The position numbers and the translations under genes were made by a program. The notes under the pieces are model-generated. The model searched no databases and was not told the DNA's origin. It worked only from the letters and a program-made list of their open reading frames with translations. Of a stretch of 64,000 nt of DNA, positions 25,330 through 38,341 are shown piece by piece; the first letter of the stretch is position 1; each line of letters starts with the position of its first letter. The stretch covers positions 1,041,501 to 1,105,500 of the forward strand of contig JAMJFZ010000597.1 of the NCBI GenBank assembly GCA_026225945.1. The letters run 5' to 3'. This DNA is from Cricetomys ansorgei. Its lineage: Eukaryota > Chordata > Mammalia > Rodentia > Nesomyidae.

Positions 25330-26230
25330 TTTTTTTTTTTTTTTTTGCTGAGGCTGAGCTATCTGTGTCTTCTCCGTTGTCTTCAAGATAGGAAATTCTT
25401 TCTTCTGTATAATCTGTTAGTAAGGCTTACCTCTGAGACTTTTGTTGAATTCTTGAGTTTTTCATTTTAAGTCTTACTTCAGTTTGGGTTTTTTAGTGAT
25501 TCTATTTCTACTTTCATGTTGTGAACTTTCTCAATATTTCATTCAACTATTTGTGTTTTTACAGTTTTCATTAAGGCATTCATTCATATCCTCTTAAAGG
25601 TCCTTGAATATATTTCTAAATGCTAATTTGAAGTCTTGCCTCATGCTTTAGCTAAATTGCTTATTTCGGAGATTATTGCAGTAAGATTGTTGGCTTCTGG
25701 AGAAGACATACTGTCTTGGTTGGCCATATTTGTGTTTTGTGCTCTTATTTGAGCATCTGGAGCCATGGTGTTTGTTGTTTTCATGGTGTAGGTATGTGGT
25801 ATCAGTTTTGTTGGGTGGGAGTTTCATTCTTTGGTTGCTTTGCTCTGTTCTGACAGGTTGTAGAAGAATGATGCTTGGTTCTCAGTCCTTGGGTTTCACT
25901 GGGTTTTAGGAGTCAGACCCCCAGCTGGTTTTAGATCTGGAGTTCTAGTTAAAGCTCTGGTTTGAGGCACCAAATAGTCTAAGACTTGTTCAGTGGTTTA
26001 GTTTGGTTTGGTTTAGATTGGTTTCAGTGGGTGATAGACTAGTATGTACATGAAATATACTGGGTCTGCAATTCTCTTTAGAAGAACTTGGTTTCCTGCT
26101 CCAGGAAGGGTGTCAGTATTATCTTCTTTTTGCTATGGATGGCAGTGAGTCTGAAGTGGATGGAGGCGGGCTAGGAAGAAAGGCTAGGTGGGTATATAAT
26201 GAAAAGTCTAAGAGTTCTCTGGAGAGACCA
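25330..26230 (-). mobile_element. LINE-1 5' region / ORF1-like fragment, reverse
   Basis: T-rich + strand whose reverse complement has the look of a rodent LINE-1 5' UTR and ORF1 start (GTCTTGCCTCATGC, TTCATTTTAAGTCTT, TGGAGCCATGGTGTTTG). All frames are broken. A T15 run sits at 25329-25346. Confidence 0.5.
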
Positions 26231-27740
26231 AGATGGAGGAGTAGAAGGAGAACATGGGTAGCCTACCTGCGTCCCAGGAAAGTATAGTGACTGTGGTATT
26301 CTTGATAGAAAAATGATTCTGCGGGATTGGCACACAGTCACAAAGGAATGGCAATGGGCTTGAAGAAATAGCTAAAAAGTTGGTGAAGAACTAGGGAACC
26401 ATAGATCCACACCAAGAGGCTGAGTCCCATGTGAATGGAGGTGAGCTGGGCTGGGAACTGGATCTTATTGAATCTTTCAATGCAAATATCCTGGCCTGTC
26501 ATATCTGCACACCTTATGCATTAAACATGAGATTAGGTTTGAGGTCTTGTTCTAGGCCACACTGTCTTGCCTAGGAGCTCACAGATTGAAGAGATGATGA
26601 GAATAGGTATTGAGAACTATCCAAAAAACAATAAACATCTCTGGAGCCTCTGTCAAGAAAACAAAGATGTCTTACAGCTTCCGTGAGGTTTTCATTCTCC
26701 ATTACACCCCGTGATTCTTGTGTGTGCTATTATCAGCTGCAGGAGGTAACCAAGGACATCTTCCTTCATTGATATCTTTACATCATTTTGTAACTTTCGA
26801 AGCTTATTCACTTCTTTTTCTCCTTCCTACCTTGCCATGCACACATTCACATGAGCATGTGTCTATGTAGTCTGTGACCACAGGGCTAAGCTGCTCAGGC
26901 AGCACCTGCCTCATCTATCAATGCTCTAGAATAGGCTATCCCCACCTCTTACCCAGCTCCTTTCTTATCCTCCTCCTTTCTCAGTCTCCTTGTCGTCACT
27001 CAGAACACAAGTGAATGCTAAGAAATTCTGCTTGAGGGACCATTGCTTTTTATTTTAAACTTTAATAAAATTAAATAAAGGTTTATATTTGCTTATTACA
27101 AAATAGTGCAAATAAGAAAATTACTTCACAAGTTCAATAGAAGAAATGTCCCAAGGTAAATAGTGAATTTATTATTATGAAACTGGCAGTTTCCTGATTT
27201 TGAATTTCCACTGCTGTGATTATTAGAATTTGTGGATATTGTATCAGCTCCATGGCTGATGTTCCTCAGAGCATGGACCTTCATCTCTCCTTCATTATGA
27301 TGTTTAAGTCAGTCACGTTTCTCTGTTAGCTTTAGGAGTTCCTTCAGTGAGTGCAAGTCTTGGTTTCTTTTGCAATAAAATCTTGCTTTCTGGGACTCTC
27401 TCAGGGAAGCCTGAGAACACATTTAAACAAACATCTGTAATTTTGTTCATTTCTGTAAATTGTGTAATTGTAGTTATTTGTTATACTGATCATTTTAAAC
27501 TCTTAAGCTGTTATTAGCAAATAGTCATTGTATAAACAGATAGCCTTTATTATGATATTTCATACAAGTATAAAAGTTATTTTAATCATTTTTATAACAT
27601 CCTCATATTATTGTTCTCAATTATCTGTTCCATTTCTTGTTAATTCTCTTGATGGATACTGCACTCAATGGTGAGAGAAACCTGTGGCCTCAGAGCTGAT
27701 TCAGAGACAGAGAGCTCAGAAAAACAAGCTAGAAAACATG
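26231..27740. other. Upstream flank of unit 3, no gene
   Basis: About 26850-27240 is shared with unit 2 (17760-18170). About 27655-27740 is shared with units 1 and 2 just before the promoter block (GTGAGAGAAACCTGTGGCCT). Confidence 0.45.
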
Positions 27741-27925
27741 CTCAAGAGGATTCATTAATGTACAGTTTCCTAGACTAACATTTACCACGGAGGCCATTTC
27801 AGCTGGGATATAAGTCTCTGAAGACAACAATAGAATAAAGAAGAGAGAGGCCATGAGCTCAGAAGACAAAGTAGTATGCTCTCCAACAAAGCTTCTGCTT
27901 TCCTCTGTCCTCAGGTACATTTATG
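27740..27925 (+). promoter_or_regulatory. Conserved upstream block of gene 3 (putative OR promoter)
   Basis: ATTCATTAA at 27750-27758 and the core CAGCTGGGATATAAGTCTCTG near 27800-27820, slightly eroded compared with gene 4. A candidate first-exon donor is CCTCAG|GTACAT at about 27914 or TTAT|GTGAGG at about 27923. The block lies just outside the duplicated segment, so gene 6 did not inherit it. Confidence 0.5.
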
Positions 27926-28361
27926 TGAGGCACCTTCTGCATCTTGTCCAATGACTACTTCTTCCATACAACTTTAATCTTTGCTCCCAGATGACAGCAG
28001 ATATAAAGAAATCTAAGCATTTGGACCCAAGACCAGTTGGATAACTGACATGGTGCTAGAGGATTTCATTCCATGTCAACTATAGAAAAGAAACAGTTTC
28101 CAGTCTTTCTCAGGTGTGAGAACTGGAAGACATTTTGATTGGTAGAACACTACCCAAAGACTGTTAGCTGTCTGACTGCCCCCATGTCTGTCTCCAGAGA
28201 AAATCTGTAGATAAAAGAAAGTAATAGAACAGCCCTTATACCTGACACTGTAAGAATTCGTTCCATACTTAACCAACTTAAAAGGAAAAGAAAAACAACC
28301 AAGACCACTAAAGAGCCACTTCTGCCCTCCTTTGTATTGAATACCCTCAATCTCTATACAG

Positions 28362-28408
28362 TTGAAGTGCAGCAGTGTTGGTCAGGCAACTAGGGCTTAC
28401 CACCTGAG
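28362..28408 (+). other. Putative noncoding exon 2 of gene 3
   Basis: A 47-bp segment bounded by an acceptor CTCAATCTCTATACAG and donor CACCTGAG|GTAAGT, conserved with the other units. Strong consensus splice signals on both sides. Confidence 0.6.
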
Positions 28409-29108
28409 GTAAGTAATTTGAATCTCGTTTAATGAAATGTGCAGCCTCAGAGCATATTTGGCAGGAAATCGAGTCCAAAACAGACTCTAAAGACTTAAAC
28501 CACAGTATCAGATTCAATATTACTTTGAGTTTCATTGTCCTTCCAATTTCTCCATATTAGAACTAATAAAGGCATGTCCACACTGCACAACTAATGTATC
28601 AGCTTTGTTGTAAATGCATACTGGTTTACACAGCAGCAATAGTACATCAGTATTTGCAAAACTGACATTGTGTAGTACTTAAATAACAGAACCGTGCAGG
28701 GTGCCCTACTAGGACACTTATGTGCAGTGATGTACTAGTACATCCTTGCGTGATCTTTACTAGTACTTTCATGAGTGCCGATGTGGTACATCCGTGAGTC
28801 CTGTATTAGGTTCTCTCGTGTGTGTTTCTCTAACAGTACATCTGTGTATGGCTGAATTCAGACATCTGAGAACATTGTCACCTAGAGTTGAGTACCCCAT
28901 TTCCAGCAGTAATTTCCATACCCATCTTCAGAATGTTTATCAAGATATGATAAAAAGCCAGAAATTTGGATATCAACAAGAAGGTTATTTATTCATGAGA
29001 AAGATACGAACCTGTTGAAATCTCAAAGGGTTAACATAAAAACCAGGTCTATGTTAATAAAATTTCATTGGTTCATCTATTTCTAGGCATCTAACAATAC
29101 CACTCAGA

Positions 29109-30056
29109 ATGGAGTTATGGAATTCCACTTTGGGAAGTGGCTTCATCTTGGTGGGGATTCTGGATGACAGTGGTTCTCCTGACCTGCTCTGTGCCACAAT
29201 CACAGCCCTGTACATGCTGGCATTGACCAGCAATGGACTGCTGCTCCTGGTCATCACAAAGGATGCCCGGCTCCATGTGCCTATGTACCACCTTCTTGGG
29301 CAGCTCTCTCTCATGGACCTTCTCCTGACATCAGTCATTACTCCCAAGGCTGTTATGGATTTTTTGCTCAAGGACAACACTATCTCCTTTGAAGGCTGTG
29401 CCCTTCAGATGTTCCTAGAACTGGCACTGGGTAGTGCAGAGGACCTCCTTCTGGCATTTATGGCCTATGACAGGTATGTGGCCATTTGTCATCCTCTGAA
29501 TTACATGATTTTCATGAGGCCAAGAGTCTGCTGGTTCATGGTGGCCACAACATGGATCCTGGCATCTCTAATAGCCCTAATATTTACTATCTACACTATG
29601 CAGTATCCCTTTTGTAAATCCCGGGAGATCAGACACCTGTTCTGTGAGATCCCTCCACTGCTGAAGCTGGCCTGTGCAGACACCTATACATATGAGCTCA
29701 TGGTTTATTTGGGAGGTGTCTCTGTGTTGCTTCTCCCTCTTGTTGTTATCCTGGCCTCCTATGCACGAATTCTGTTTACTGTACTCCACATGTCCTCAAA
29801 TGAGGGCAGGAAGAAAGCCCTTGTTACCTGTTCTTCCCACCTGATTGTAGTTGGGATGTGGTATGGTGGTGCTTCATTCATGTATGTCCTGCCCAGCCAA
29901 TTTCACAGCCCCAAGCAAGACAATATCTTCTCTGTTTTCTATACTATTGTTACCCCAGCTCTGAATCCCCTCATCTACAGCCTGAGAAATAAGGAAGTCA
30001 CTGGGGCTTTAAGGAGAATTCTTGGAAAATGGTTGCTGCCAACACAACACACTTAG
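29109..30056 (+). CDS. Olfactory receptor, OR2AG-like (gene 3)
   Basis: A 315-residue intact odorant receptor, near-twin of gene 6. It has the NST site at 5-7, SNG 41-43, HVPMY 56-60, Cys97, MAYDRYVAIC 118-127, KALVTCSSH 236-244 and NPLIY 286-290. It differs from genes 1, 2 and 4 at Lys51, Glu95, NYMIFMRPRV in IC2 (131-140) and Ile246 in TM6. The acceptor CTATTTCTAG ends at 29086, 22 bp before the ATG. It keeps its own upstream block and exon 2, so it looks fully expressible. The nearest AATAAA is at 30518-30523. Differences from gene 6 are Ser109, Thr163, Asp191 and Thr312. Confidence 0.95.
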   Translation: MELWNSTLGSGFILVGILDDSGSPDLLCATITALYMLALTSNGLLLLVITKDARLHVPMYHLLGQLSLMDLLLTSVITPKAVMDFLLKDNTISFEGCALQMFLELALGSAEDLLLAFMAYDRYVAICHPLNYMIFMRPRVCWFMVATTWILASLIALIFTIYTMQYPFCKSREIRHLFCEIPPLLKLACADTYTYELMVYLGGVSVLLLPLVVILASYARILFTVLHMSSNEGRKKALVTCSSHLIVVGMWYGGASFMYVLPSQFHSPKQDNIFSVFYTIVTPALNPLIYSLRNKEVTGALRRILGKWLLPTQHT

Positions 30057-30739
30057 TAGGTAGTTCTTTCTAATAGCTACCTTCTAACCTTACTTCCTCC
30101 TCACTGCAAGATTTCAGCTATGAATGTAACACTCCTTGCTAAAGCAAGCTAGTAAGAAATGCATCTGTTTATAAATATGGGAATGAAACTACCCTTGTTA
30201 AATCCTGTTTGAATCTTTTCTCCATGAGATATTTTATAGAATATGTAGAGATAACATCTACATGAATTTATGTGGATAAATCCATTTAAGATTCAGGCTA
30301 ACATCTTAGTGAGATATGCGTACATTAAATGCTTCTTCACCTGTCGGGACACTGGGATGCTTTCCTCCATATTGTAGTCACCTTACAAAGCAATGATGAA
30401 GAGACTCAGTTCTAATGTGAGTACAGAGGTTGGAATTCAGTGCATCTTACTTTCTTGTATAACTTTGAACATATATAGACTTTCAGAACCAAGGCCTTTA
30501 ATTTAAGAATCCCCAGTAATAAAACAGCTATTTCTTAGCATTGTTCTGAGGGCTGAGTAAGATAATACACATAAATAGTTTCAGCGAGGTCTCTGGAATG
30601 TGGTGATTATATCATCAATTTTAATAGTTACAAGATAAAATTGCTAGCACATTGTAAGTAGTAGTATATGACTTCATGTTGGATGTTTTGTGATATAGCT
30701 ATTTCATTGCTATTGAAAATGGTCACTCACCTTGATGGT

Positions 30740-31760
30740 ATTTTTGTCTAGTTTGAACTTGCACAGGTATGTCCCTGCTCTCACATTCACTGAGAGTTCC
30801 TCTTTTTTTCCTATTCCTTCTCCTTCTTCTTTTTGTTTTGTTTTTCAAGACAGAGTTTCTCTGTTGTAACTCTGGCTGTTCTAGAACTCACTCTGTAGAC
30901 CTGGCTGGCCTCAAACTCACAGAGATCCACCTGCCTCCACCTCCTGAGTGCTGGAATTAAAGGTATGTGCCACCACCACCCAGCTCATTGTGAGTTCTTA
31001 TGGACAGCTGTTCTATCGTTGCTGGAAAGCACCATTCCCTGATAATAATTTACCACCTCTGGCTTCTACAATCTTTCTAACCAGTCTTTCACAATGATGC
31101 CTTAGGCTTTGGTGGAAAGGGTATGCTATACATGTCCCATTTAAGGAGACCATTCCACAGTCTCCTATCCTCTGTCCCTTGGCCAATTGTGAGTCTCTGT
31201 ATTAATTGCCATTTACAGCAAAAGGACAATTCTCTTATGTGGCTAGAGAGATGCGTTAGTCTATGGATATAAAGATAAATCAATTTAATGGTTTAAAACT
31301 CTCTCTTCAGCAGGGTAATAGTAGTAAATTCTTTTATAGGTCCTGTGACCTGTCTAGTCATAGATTCTAGGTCCCAATAACTGTGCCTGGTATATATTGA
31401 ATTTTGTACAGTGAGACTTAAATCCAATCGAAAGTATTTAGTTAGTCCCATGACTTCCATGCCACTACTGCACAAGTAGATACACCTGACCTAGCAGATC
31501 ATTATCATAGTCCACAAAGGTCTAAGATAGTGTTAGAATGATAATTCCTTTCCTCCTATTTCACCATTCTATCAGTAATAAAGCTAGGCAATAGTGACAC
31601 TTCCAGGGCAATACAAGTTTCATGATCTCTATTGTACAACACAAGTATGTGGTGTTTTAACAACTGATTGTTACTATCAAATTCTTGAGTGTAATCAAGA
31701 ATAATTGCAATAATAATTAATATTGGGGTGTATAAGGAATCTTACTGGTCAATGAAACCA
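30740..31760 (+). mobile_element. Interspersed rodent repeat family X, copy in segmental duplicate A
   Basis: Resembles 49560-50200 (ACTTGCACAGG, TTTCACAATGATGCCT, GTGAGACTTAAATCCAAT, CTCCTATCCTCTGTCC). It is split by the B1 SINE at 30831-30986. The copy at 58280-59300 is its duplicate. Confidence 0.45.
30831..30986 (-). mobile_element. B1 SINE
   Basis: The reverse complement of a B1 element: T/G-rich tail, CAAGACAGAGTTTCTCTG, CTGTAGACCTGGCTGGCCTC, GAGATCCACCTGCCTCC, GGAATTAAAGG. Fairly intact. It is present at the same place in the second duplicate, so it predates the duplication. Confidence 0.95.
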
Positions 31761-34700
31761 ACAGAGATAATCCATTCTTGGGATTTTTATTTCTTAGTAT
31801 TTAGTGTCTAATAGAGTGTTTCTAATACCAGCACAGCTGTTGAGACTAAGAATGACGATTAGACAGTCATAGACTCTCTGAGAGAACTCTGAGTTGCCCC
31901 AGTATAGAATAACTATGTTGAAATTTCTTTTATACGTCTATATGCTTATGTTTTAGAAATTTTCTGCAGTTGTAGATTTTCATGTTATTTTTCAGGTCTT
32001 CAGTGTTAGTTCTCCCTTCTCACATTTGCACCACTCTCCCATTCAGCATCACATTTAACTGTTGGGTTTCATTATTCCCTTTCTCCCTGTATATCAGTGT
32101 TTTATCTCCACCTTCTGAAGATTGCCTCCCCCTCCCCCGTGGTCCCCTGATAGCTCCCTGAGCTCTGTAAGTATTTCAAATGAAATACAATATTTCATTT
32201 GAAATACACATATCTAAAGACTCAAAGGTAACATACACACATAAGGGAATGCATCAGATATTTTCTTCCTGGATCTAGACTACCTGACTCAGAATGATTT
32301 TACCATGTTCCATCTGTTTACCTCTGAATTACGTAATTTTTTTTAAAAAAAGTTCTTTTACCATTTTATATCTATATCAGAAATCATTTAAATTTGTATA
32401 TTTACAAGTATCTGTATAGTAAAAGCTAATAACATTTCCTTCTAAGTATTTTAGTGTCAGTACATAATTTTCCATGATCTCTATAGGTGAAATTTTTTCC
32501 TGTTAAAGCTTTTTTATTCATTTTATAAATTACATTTATGTTTCAAAATAAATATCTACATTTTCTGATGTGTAACAATGATGTCTTTGTGCTTTTGTTT
32601 GTCTACTACCCCTTTAATTTTACTGCTAGTAACCCTTGCATTTTATCTTTATTTCTTAGTCTCCCTTTTCCACTTTGCATTCTGTTGGATTGCCTACTGA
32701 ACAAGAGGCAAAACTAAGTCATACAAGGCTGCTACCTCAGTCCTGAAATCTTCATTCTCTTCATTATTTACGAAGATATTTAACCTTACTATTCACATCT
32801 TAAAATCCCTTCAGCAATGTGATAATGACTATAGTCAATACATATATAAATGAGTATTTTTATGATAATTTACCTTCTGTATTAAAACAAAGTATACCAT
32901 TATATTTCCCAAATCTCTTCAAAATATCATTTAAAAATAAATATTCAACATTTGGAGTCTCACCTGTTGACATTTTCCCCATATTTTATTTTGAACAAAA
33001 ACAGTCAGATACAGACCCTACTCTCCCACCTGCTTCAAGTCTCTAACCTGTCTGTATCTATATAGGAATACCTCACACTGATTTCCATCTTTACAACTGC
33101 CTGTCAATGGCTAACCTCTACTACCACCCCAGGTCTAAGTTCCACTGACCTCTCCCAAATTATGTTGCCTTCAAAGATTAGATGTCATTTACATGTTCTT
33201 GACACAAAAGCCTGCACACATGCCAAAATCAGCTCATGTTGTCTAATGTCTAGTAGAAATTACAATGATAACCAATGACATACTTTGACTCTTCTCAAAG
33301 TTAATCTTATCCAATATTCTGTAAACACAAACCAGACCATGTTATTTTTTTCACCTGAGTGTTCCTGGCAAACCCTTATCTACTCTATTAATTCTAACCT
33401 CAATGATTTCACCTCCTAGGTATCTATCACATAGTCCACAACTGTTACTTCACTAAGGTCAGCAAGTTATGATATTCTTTTGTTTTCTCTTCTTCAACAT
33501 CATTCCATCAAAATATGTTGATATAGACATTACAGGTTAAGTGTCAACATTGGTTTCCCCTTTGTCTTACTGCCTCAATAAGTCAGTCCTACCTGCTTTA
33601 TCTGCACAGCACATTCTGTGTACATCACCTCCTTTTGATCCCATTCTCATATTTCTTGTATATCAGCCCAAGCCATGACAATCCTTATTAGATGCTCTAC
33701 TGAGCATCTAAGAAGTCTTCCTATGAGACCTCTCTTTCTCCCTTCACCTTGCTATCTTAGGATTACCACTGCTAATATTCTTCTACTTTGAAGCCACTTC
33801 AACCAGGAGATCATTATCTACGTTGCCCTGAGCACCACTGTCTTCCCTGATCCTACTAGTGTGGCCCATTAAGCCCCACTTACACTGTTCAACTGCATTA
33901 CTAGCCCAAAGTCTCAAAGTCCACATTCCACCAGCAAGAAGCATGTTCAGGCCTGTCACACTATGATGAAAGTGCACTAAACCACTGAACTCTAAGCCCC
34001 AATTAAATGTTTTCCTTTATAAGGGTTGCAGAAGTCACAGTGTCTCTTCACTGCAATAGAACACTGTCTAAGACACACTCCATGACTATATTTATCTCGG
34101 ACATAGTGAGCTCCATGAACATCAGCTAGGTAGGTCACCATAACAGAGATTCACATGACTTTGTCTGCCTACCTTGGCCCCATACTCAAAACTCTGTCCA
34201 CATTTATTGACTCTAAACCCCCTGCATTGTTATTCTTGCTGCCCACCACATTGTCTATAATCTTCTCTGCTTTAGGAGCTGTTCTTTTAGCCTGTGGGAT
34301 CCCCTGTCAGATCCACCTCTATTACTATTTTCATCATTTCATATACCCTTAAAAACTAACTTGGCAAAGGAGTTTACAGTTTCAGTAACATGGTGCCAAA
34401 ACCAAGACTGCACCAAACATTTTTTCTATGACTCATCATGTGTAACAGTATACAAAACACTCCCTTTGTGCTCTAGGGTACGTCTAATCTCACCCTCCAA
34501 AACAAAACAAATCAACTAGATTTTGTGAATAGATGCACACACACATGCATATAATCCATATGTACCCATATACATACCCACTAGGAAACAGAACAATATG
34601 TCTGATTCCTACTCGCAAAATAACTTATCAAAATAATGTAACTGTCTTCAAATTTTATAAGAAAACAAATTTTGAAGTTCTGGAAAGTACAAAAACTACG

Positions 34701-34935
34701 AATGACCAAGAAATTTTTAAAATAGGAATTGTGGACAAGAAAGTAGCAATTAAATTTCAATGAAGCAAATGCAATATACACTGTGAAATTGAAGCCATTA
34801 TTGCTGCATTTGAAATTAAATGAGGAGTAAGTGGATAGTGACAGAATTATCTGAAAGGGACAAACACTTTGAATTAAAAACTGTTAGCTACTAACTTGCA
34901 AATATAAATTTCAAATATTTTCAGTACCAAATTAT
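31761..34935. other. Duplicated intergenic DNA, no gene
   Basis: AT-rich, nearly identical to about 59300-62498. A retroelement-end-like stretch (CCTTTATAAGGGTTGCAGAAGTCAC) lies at about 33780-34080. No open frame with recognisable content; the frames shared by both copies are shared only because the DNA is. Confidence 0.5.
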
Positions 34936-34951
34936 TAAAAATCAGAGTTCT

Positions 34952-37900
34952 TTAAAAATTTCATTTATTTTTCTTCTCTCATGTAATATGTCTACCCCTC
35001 CATACCTCTCTCCAGTCTGCCCAGCTCTCCCTGTCTCCCTTTCCTGCAGATCTACAGTCTTCACCTTCTCTCCAGATAACAACAGTCCTCTCTGGGTTAC
35101 CTCTCAAGCAGGACATAACAAGATGGAACAAGTTCAGGCACTAGTCCCTGCATCAAGGGTGGAGTAGCCAACCCAGCAGGAGGAAAAGGGCATCGAAGGC
35201 AGGAAAAAGGGTCAGAGAGTTCCCAGATAAAGTCCACAGGATCTCTGCAAGAATGGCAAGCTAGACAACCACAAGACATATTTAGGGGACCTTACAAGTT
35301 CAAGTCTCTGTGAGTTCCCAGGAGAACTGGTCACTTGACTCCTTGAGGGTCTTTCTCTTGTTGTTCCTGATATCTCTAGTCCCTGAAATCCCTCTATCTC
35401 TCTTCTCTGGGTTCCCTAGGCTCAGCAAGAGTTTTGTCCCTGGGTCTCTGTATCTGTTCCATCAGCTGCTAGAGAAATCCTCCTTAGTGAAGGATGGGCT
35501 AGGCACCAATAAATGGATAGAGCTGGAAACATTAGAAATCATCTCACGGCTATCCAGTTTCTCATTCCTGGCCTGCCCTGAAGAAGTAGGCATGTGTTCC
35601 CTCCCTTGGCATGGAGTTTTGTCCTTCCATGGTCCCAGAAGCTCCTGTAAGAAAGTTATGTTACAGGTCAAAGATTTTGTGGCTATGATGCTGTCCCATT
35701 CTCCCCAGTCAGATTACAGTAGATAGCCTGTTCAGGCACCCCATCCCCCATGGGAGAGTCCTCACCAGGGTCTCCTTTGTACATTCCAGTGAGTTTCCAC
35801 TGCCTTAGGTCCCCTGATCCCCTCAAATGTTCTCCTATTGTGTCTTTCCATATATTCTTTTCCTCCATTCTTCTCCCTCCACCTGGTCCCTTCTCTTCCC
35901 ATTCCCATCTTCCCCTAGCCAGCCTGCACCTTCTGTTTCAATTTCACTTTGCCAGGGAGATCCCTGTGTCCCCACTGGTGCCATCTTGAACAGTCTCTCT
36001 GAGACAGTGGATTTTAGCCCATTTGTCCTTTGCATAACAGTGAATATCCTCATATAAGTGAGTACATACCATGTTTGTCTTTCTGGGACCAGGTTACCTC
36101 ACTCAGGATGATTTTTTTTGGTCTCGTTCATTTGCCTGAAAAATTCATGAAGTCATTTTTAAAAAATACCAGAGTAATATGCCAGTGTGTAAATGTACCA
36201 CAATTTCTCTATCCATTCTTCAATTGATGGGCATCTCGGTTGTTTTTTAATTTTTGACTATTATGAATAAAGCTGCTTCAAACATGGCTGAGCAACGATC
36301 TTTGTTGTAGGATGGAATGCCCTTTAGGTATATGCCCAGGAGTTCTATAGGTGGGTCTTGAGGTAGGTCAATTCCCGGGTTCCTGAGTAATCTCCATATT
36401 GATTTCCATAGTGGCTACATAAGTTTGCACTCCCACCAGCAATGAAGGTGTGTTCCCCTTGCTCTACATCATTAACAGCATGAGCTGTCGTTTGTGTTAC
36501 TGATCCATTTGTGTAAAATGGAAGCTCAGAATAGTTTTGATGTACATTTCCAAGATGACTAAGGATGTTGTACATTTCTTTAGTAGTTTCTCAACCATTT
36601 GAGAATTCTTTATTTATAACTCTACCCTATTTTGAAATAGATTATTTGTTTTGTTGATGCCTAGTTTCTCGAGTTCTTTATATGTGTTACATATTAGCCC
36701 TCTATCAGAAGTGTAGATGATAAAATCTTTTCCCATTCTGTAGGCTGCCATTTTGTCTTATTGACATTATCTTTTGCCTTACAGAGGATTTCCAGTTTAC
36801 TTAGGTCCCACTTATTGATCGTTGATTTTAGTACCTGAGCTATTGGTGCTCTGTACAGGAAGTTAGCACCTGTGCCAATGCATTCCAGGTTATTCCCCAA
36901 TTTCTCTTCTATCAGGTTCAGTGTATCTGGTTTTTGAGGTCTCGGATCTACTTGGACTTGAGTTTTGTGCAGGGTGATGAGTATGCATCAGGTGTACATA
37001 AGTGTGTGGATTTATGTCTGGGCCTTTGATTTGGTTCCATTGATCCACATGACTGTTTTTATGCCAATACCATGCAATTTTTATGACTAGAGCTCTATAG
37101 TACAGCTTGAGATCAGGGATAGTTTTACCTCTGGAAGTTATTTATTTTTCAGGATTACTTTAATTATCCTGTGCTTTTTTGTTTTTCCATATGAAATTGA
37201 GTATTGTCTTTTAAAGGTCTGTAAAGAATTGTATTGGATTTTCATAGGGATTGCATTGAATCTGTAGATTGCTTTGGTAAGATGGCTACTTTAGAAGCAG
37301 AAGGAACATTGTCAAACTCATTGTGAAACTCACCCTGATATTCAAACCATGCAAAGATTCAACAAAGAAAAAGAATTACAGGTGAATTTCGCTCATGAAG
37401 ATAGATGCAAAGATACTCAACAAAACACTCAAAAATTGTTGAGCAGTGATGGCACACACCTTTAATCCCAGCACTTGGGTGGCAGAGGCAGGTAGATTTT
37501 TAGTGAGTTAGATGCCAGCCAGAGTTATAACAGAGAAAATCCCTGTCTCAAAAAAAATCCAAAAAAATTTCTCACAAGTCAAATCCAAGAACACATCAAG
37601 TAGGCTTCATCTCCGAGATGTGGGGATGCTTCCACATACAAAACTCCATCAATGTAATCTATCATTTGAACAAACTCAAAGGAAAAAACAGAATATGATC
37701 ATCTCAATAGATGTTAAGAAAGCCTTTGACAAAATGCAAAACCTCTTAATAATAAAAGTCTTGGAGAAATTAAAGATACAAGGGTCATACTAATATAATA
37801 AAGATAAACTACAGCAAGCCCATAGCCCACATCATATTAAATGAAGAGAAACTCAAACAATTCCATTAAAATTAGGAACAAGTCAAAGATGTCTCCTCTC

Positions 37901-38325
37901 TCCATAATTATTCAAGTTCTAGCTAAAGCAATAAGACTTCAAAAGCAGATCAGGAGGATACAAAGAGAAGAAGTTGAAGAATCCTTATTTGCAGATGATT
38001 TGATACTATATATAAGCAACCCCAAAAACTTGACCAGGGAACTCCTACAGCTGGTAAACAACATCAGTGAAGTGGCTGGCTACAAGGTCAACCAAAAAGA
38101 ATCAGTAGCCCTTCTATACACTAAGGATAAATGGACTGAAAAAGAAATCAGGGAAACAACACCCTCCATAATAGTTACCAATAACATAAGGTACCTTGAG
38201 TGACTCCACCAAGCAAATGAAAGGCTTGTATCACACAAACTTTAAGTCTTTGAAGAAAATAATTGAAGAAGATCTCAGAAGATGGAAAGATCTCCCATTC
38301 TCCTGGATTGGTAGGATTAACATAG
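34952..38325 (-). mobile_element. LINE-1 with 5' inversion (twin-primed insertion)
   Basis: The left part (34952 to about 37288) is a LINE-1 3' end on the - strand: 3' UTR, then the ORF2 C-terminal region. The right part (about 37290-38325) is the preceding reverse-transcriptase region on the + strand, with the LFADDLILYI motif near 37986. The two halves meet at the same point of ORF2: the + part ends at GGATTAACATAG and the reverse of the - part starts GCCATCTTACC, which adjoin in intact rodent L1. The exact 16-bp duplication TAAAAATCAGAGTTCT flanks it at 34936-34951 and 38326-38341. All frames are broken. A B1 SINE is nested inside. Confidence 0.92.
37441..37567 (+). mobile_element. B1 SINE nested in LINE-1
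   Basis: GGCACACACCTTTAATCCCAG, GGCAGAGGCAGGTAGATTTT, a partial CCAGCCAG..GTTATAAC segment and CCCTGTCTCAAAAAAAA. It lies inside the inverted part of the LINE-1, so it is younger than that insertion. Confidence 0.9.
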
Positions 38326-38341
38326 TAAAAATCAGAGTTCT

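Larger units (their letters stand above)
27930..36436. repeat. Segmental duplication, copy A (matches 55505-64000)
   Basis: This segment recurs downstream in the same orientation, with the offset drifting from about 27535 to 27564 through small indels. The first about 370 bp differ at roughly one site in seven by manual count; beyond about 28306 differences are near 1-2%. It includes exon 2 and the coding exon of gene 3, a B1 SINE and the 3' half of a LINE-1. The right end of the match is set only by the window limit. Confidence 0.95.

Noticed and set aside
28794..29018. Open frame shared by both duplicates just upstream of genes 3 and 6 (also 56328-56621)
   Set aside because: It lies in the intron before the coding exon, differs in reading frame and length between copies, and is shared only because the DNA was duplicated recently.
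35310..35726. 138-residue open frame, with a shorter version at 62874-63128
   Set aside because: It sits on the opposite strand of the LINE-1 3' UTR and is truncated by substitutions in the second copy, so there is no sign of coding constraint.
37841..38203. Reverse-transcriptase-like frame with a FADD motif
   Set aside because: It belongs to the inverted part of a dead LINE-1, not a host gene. The surrounding frames are broken.
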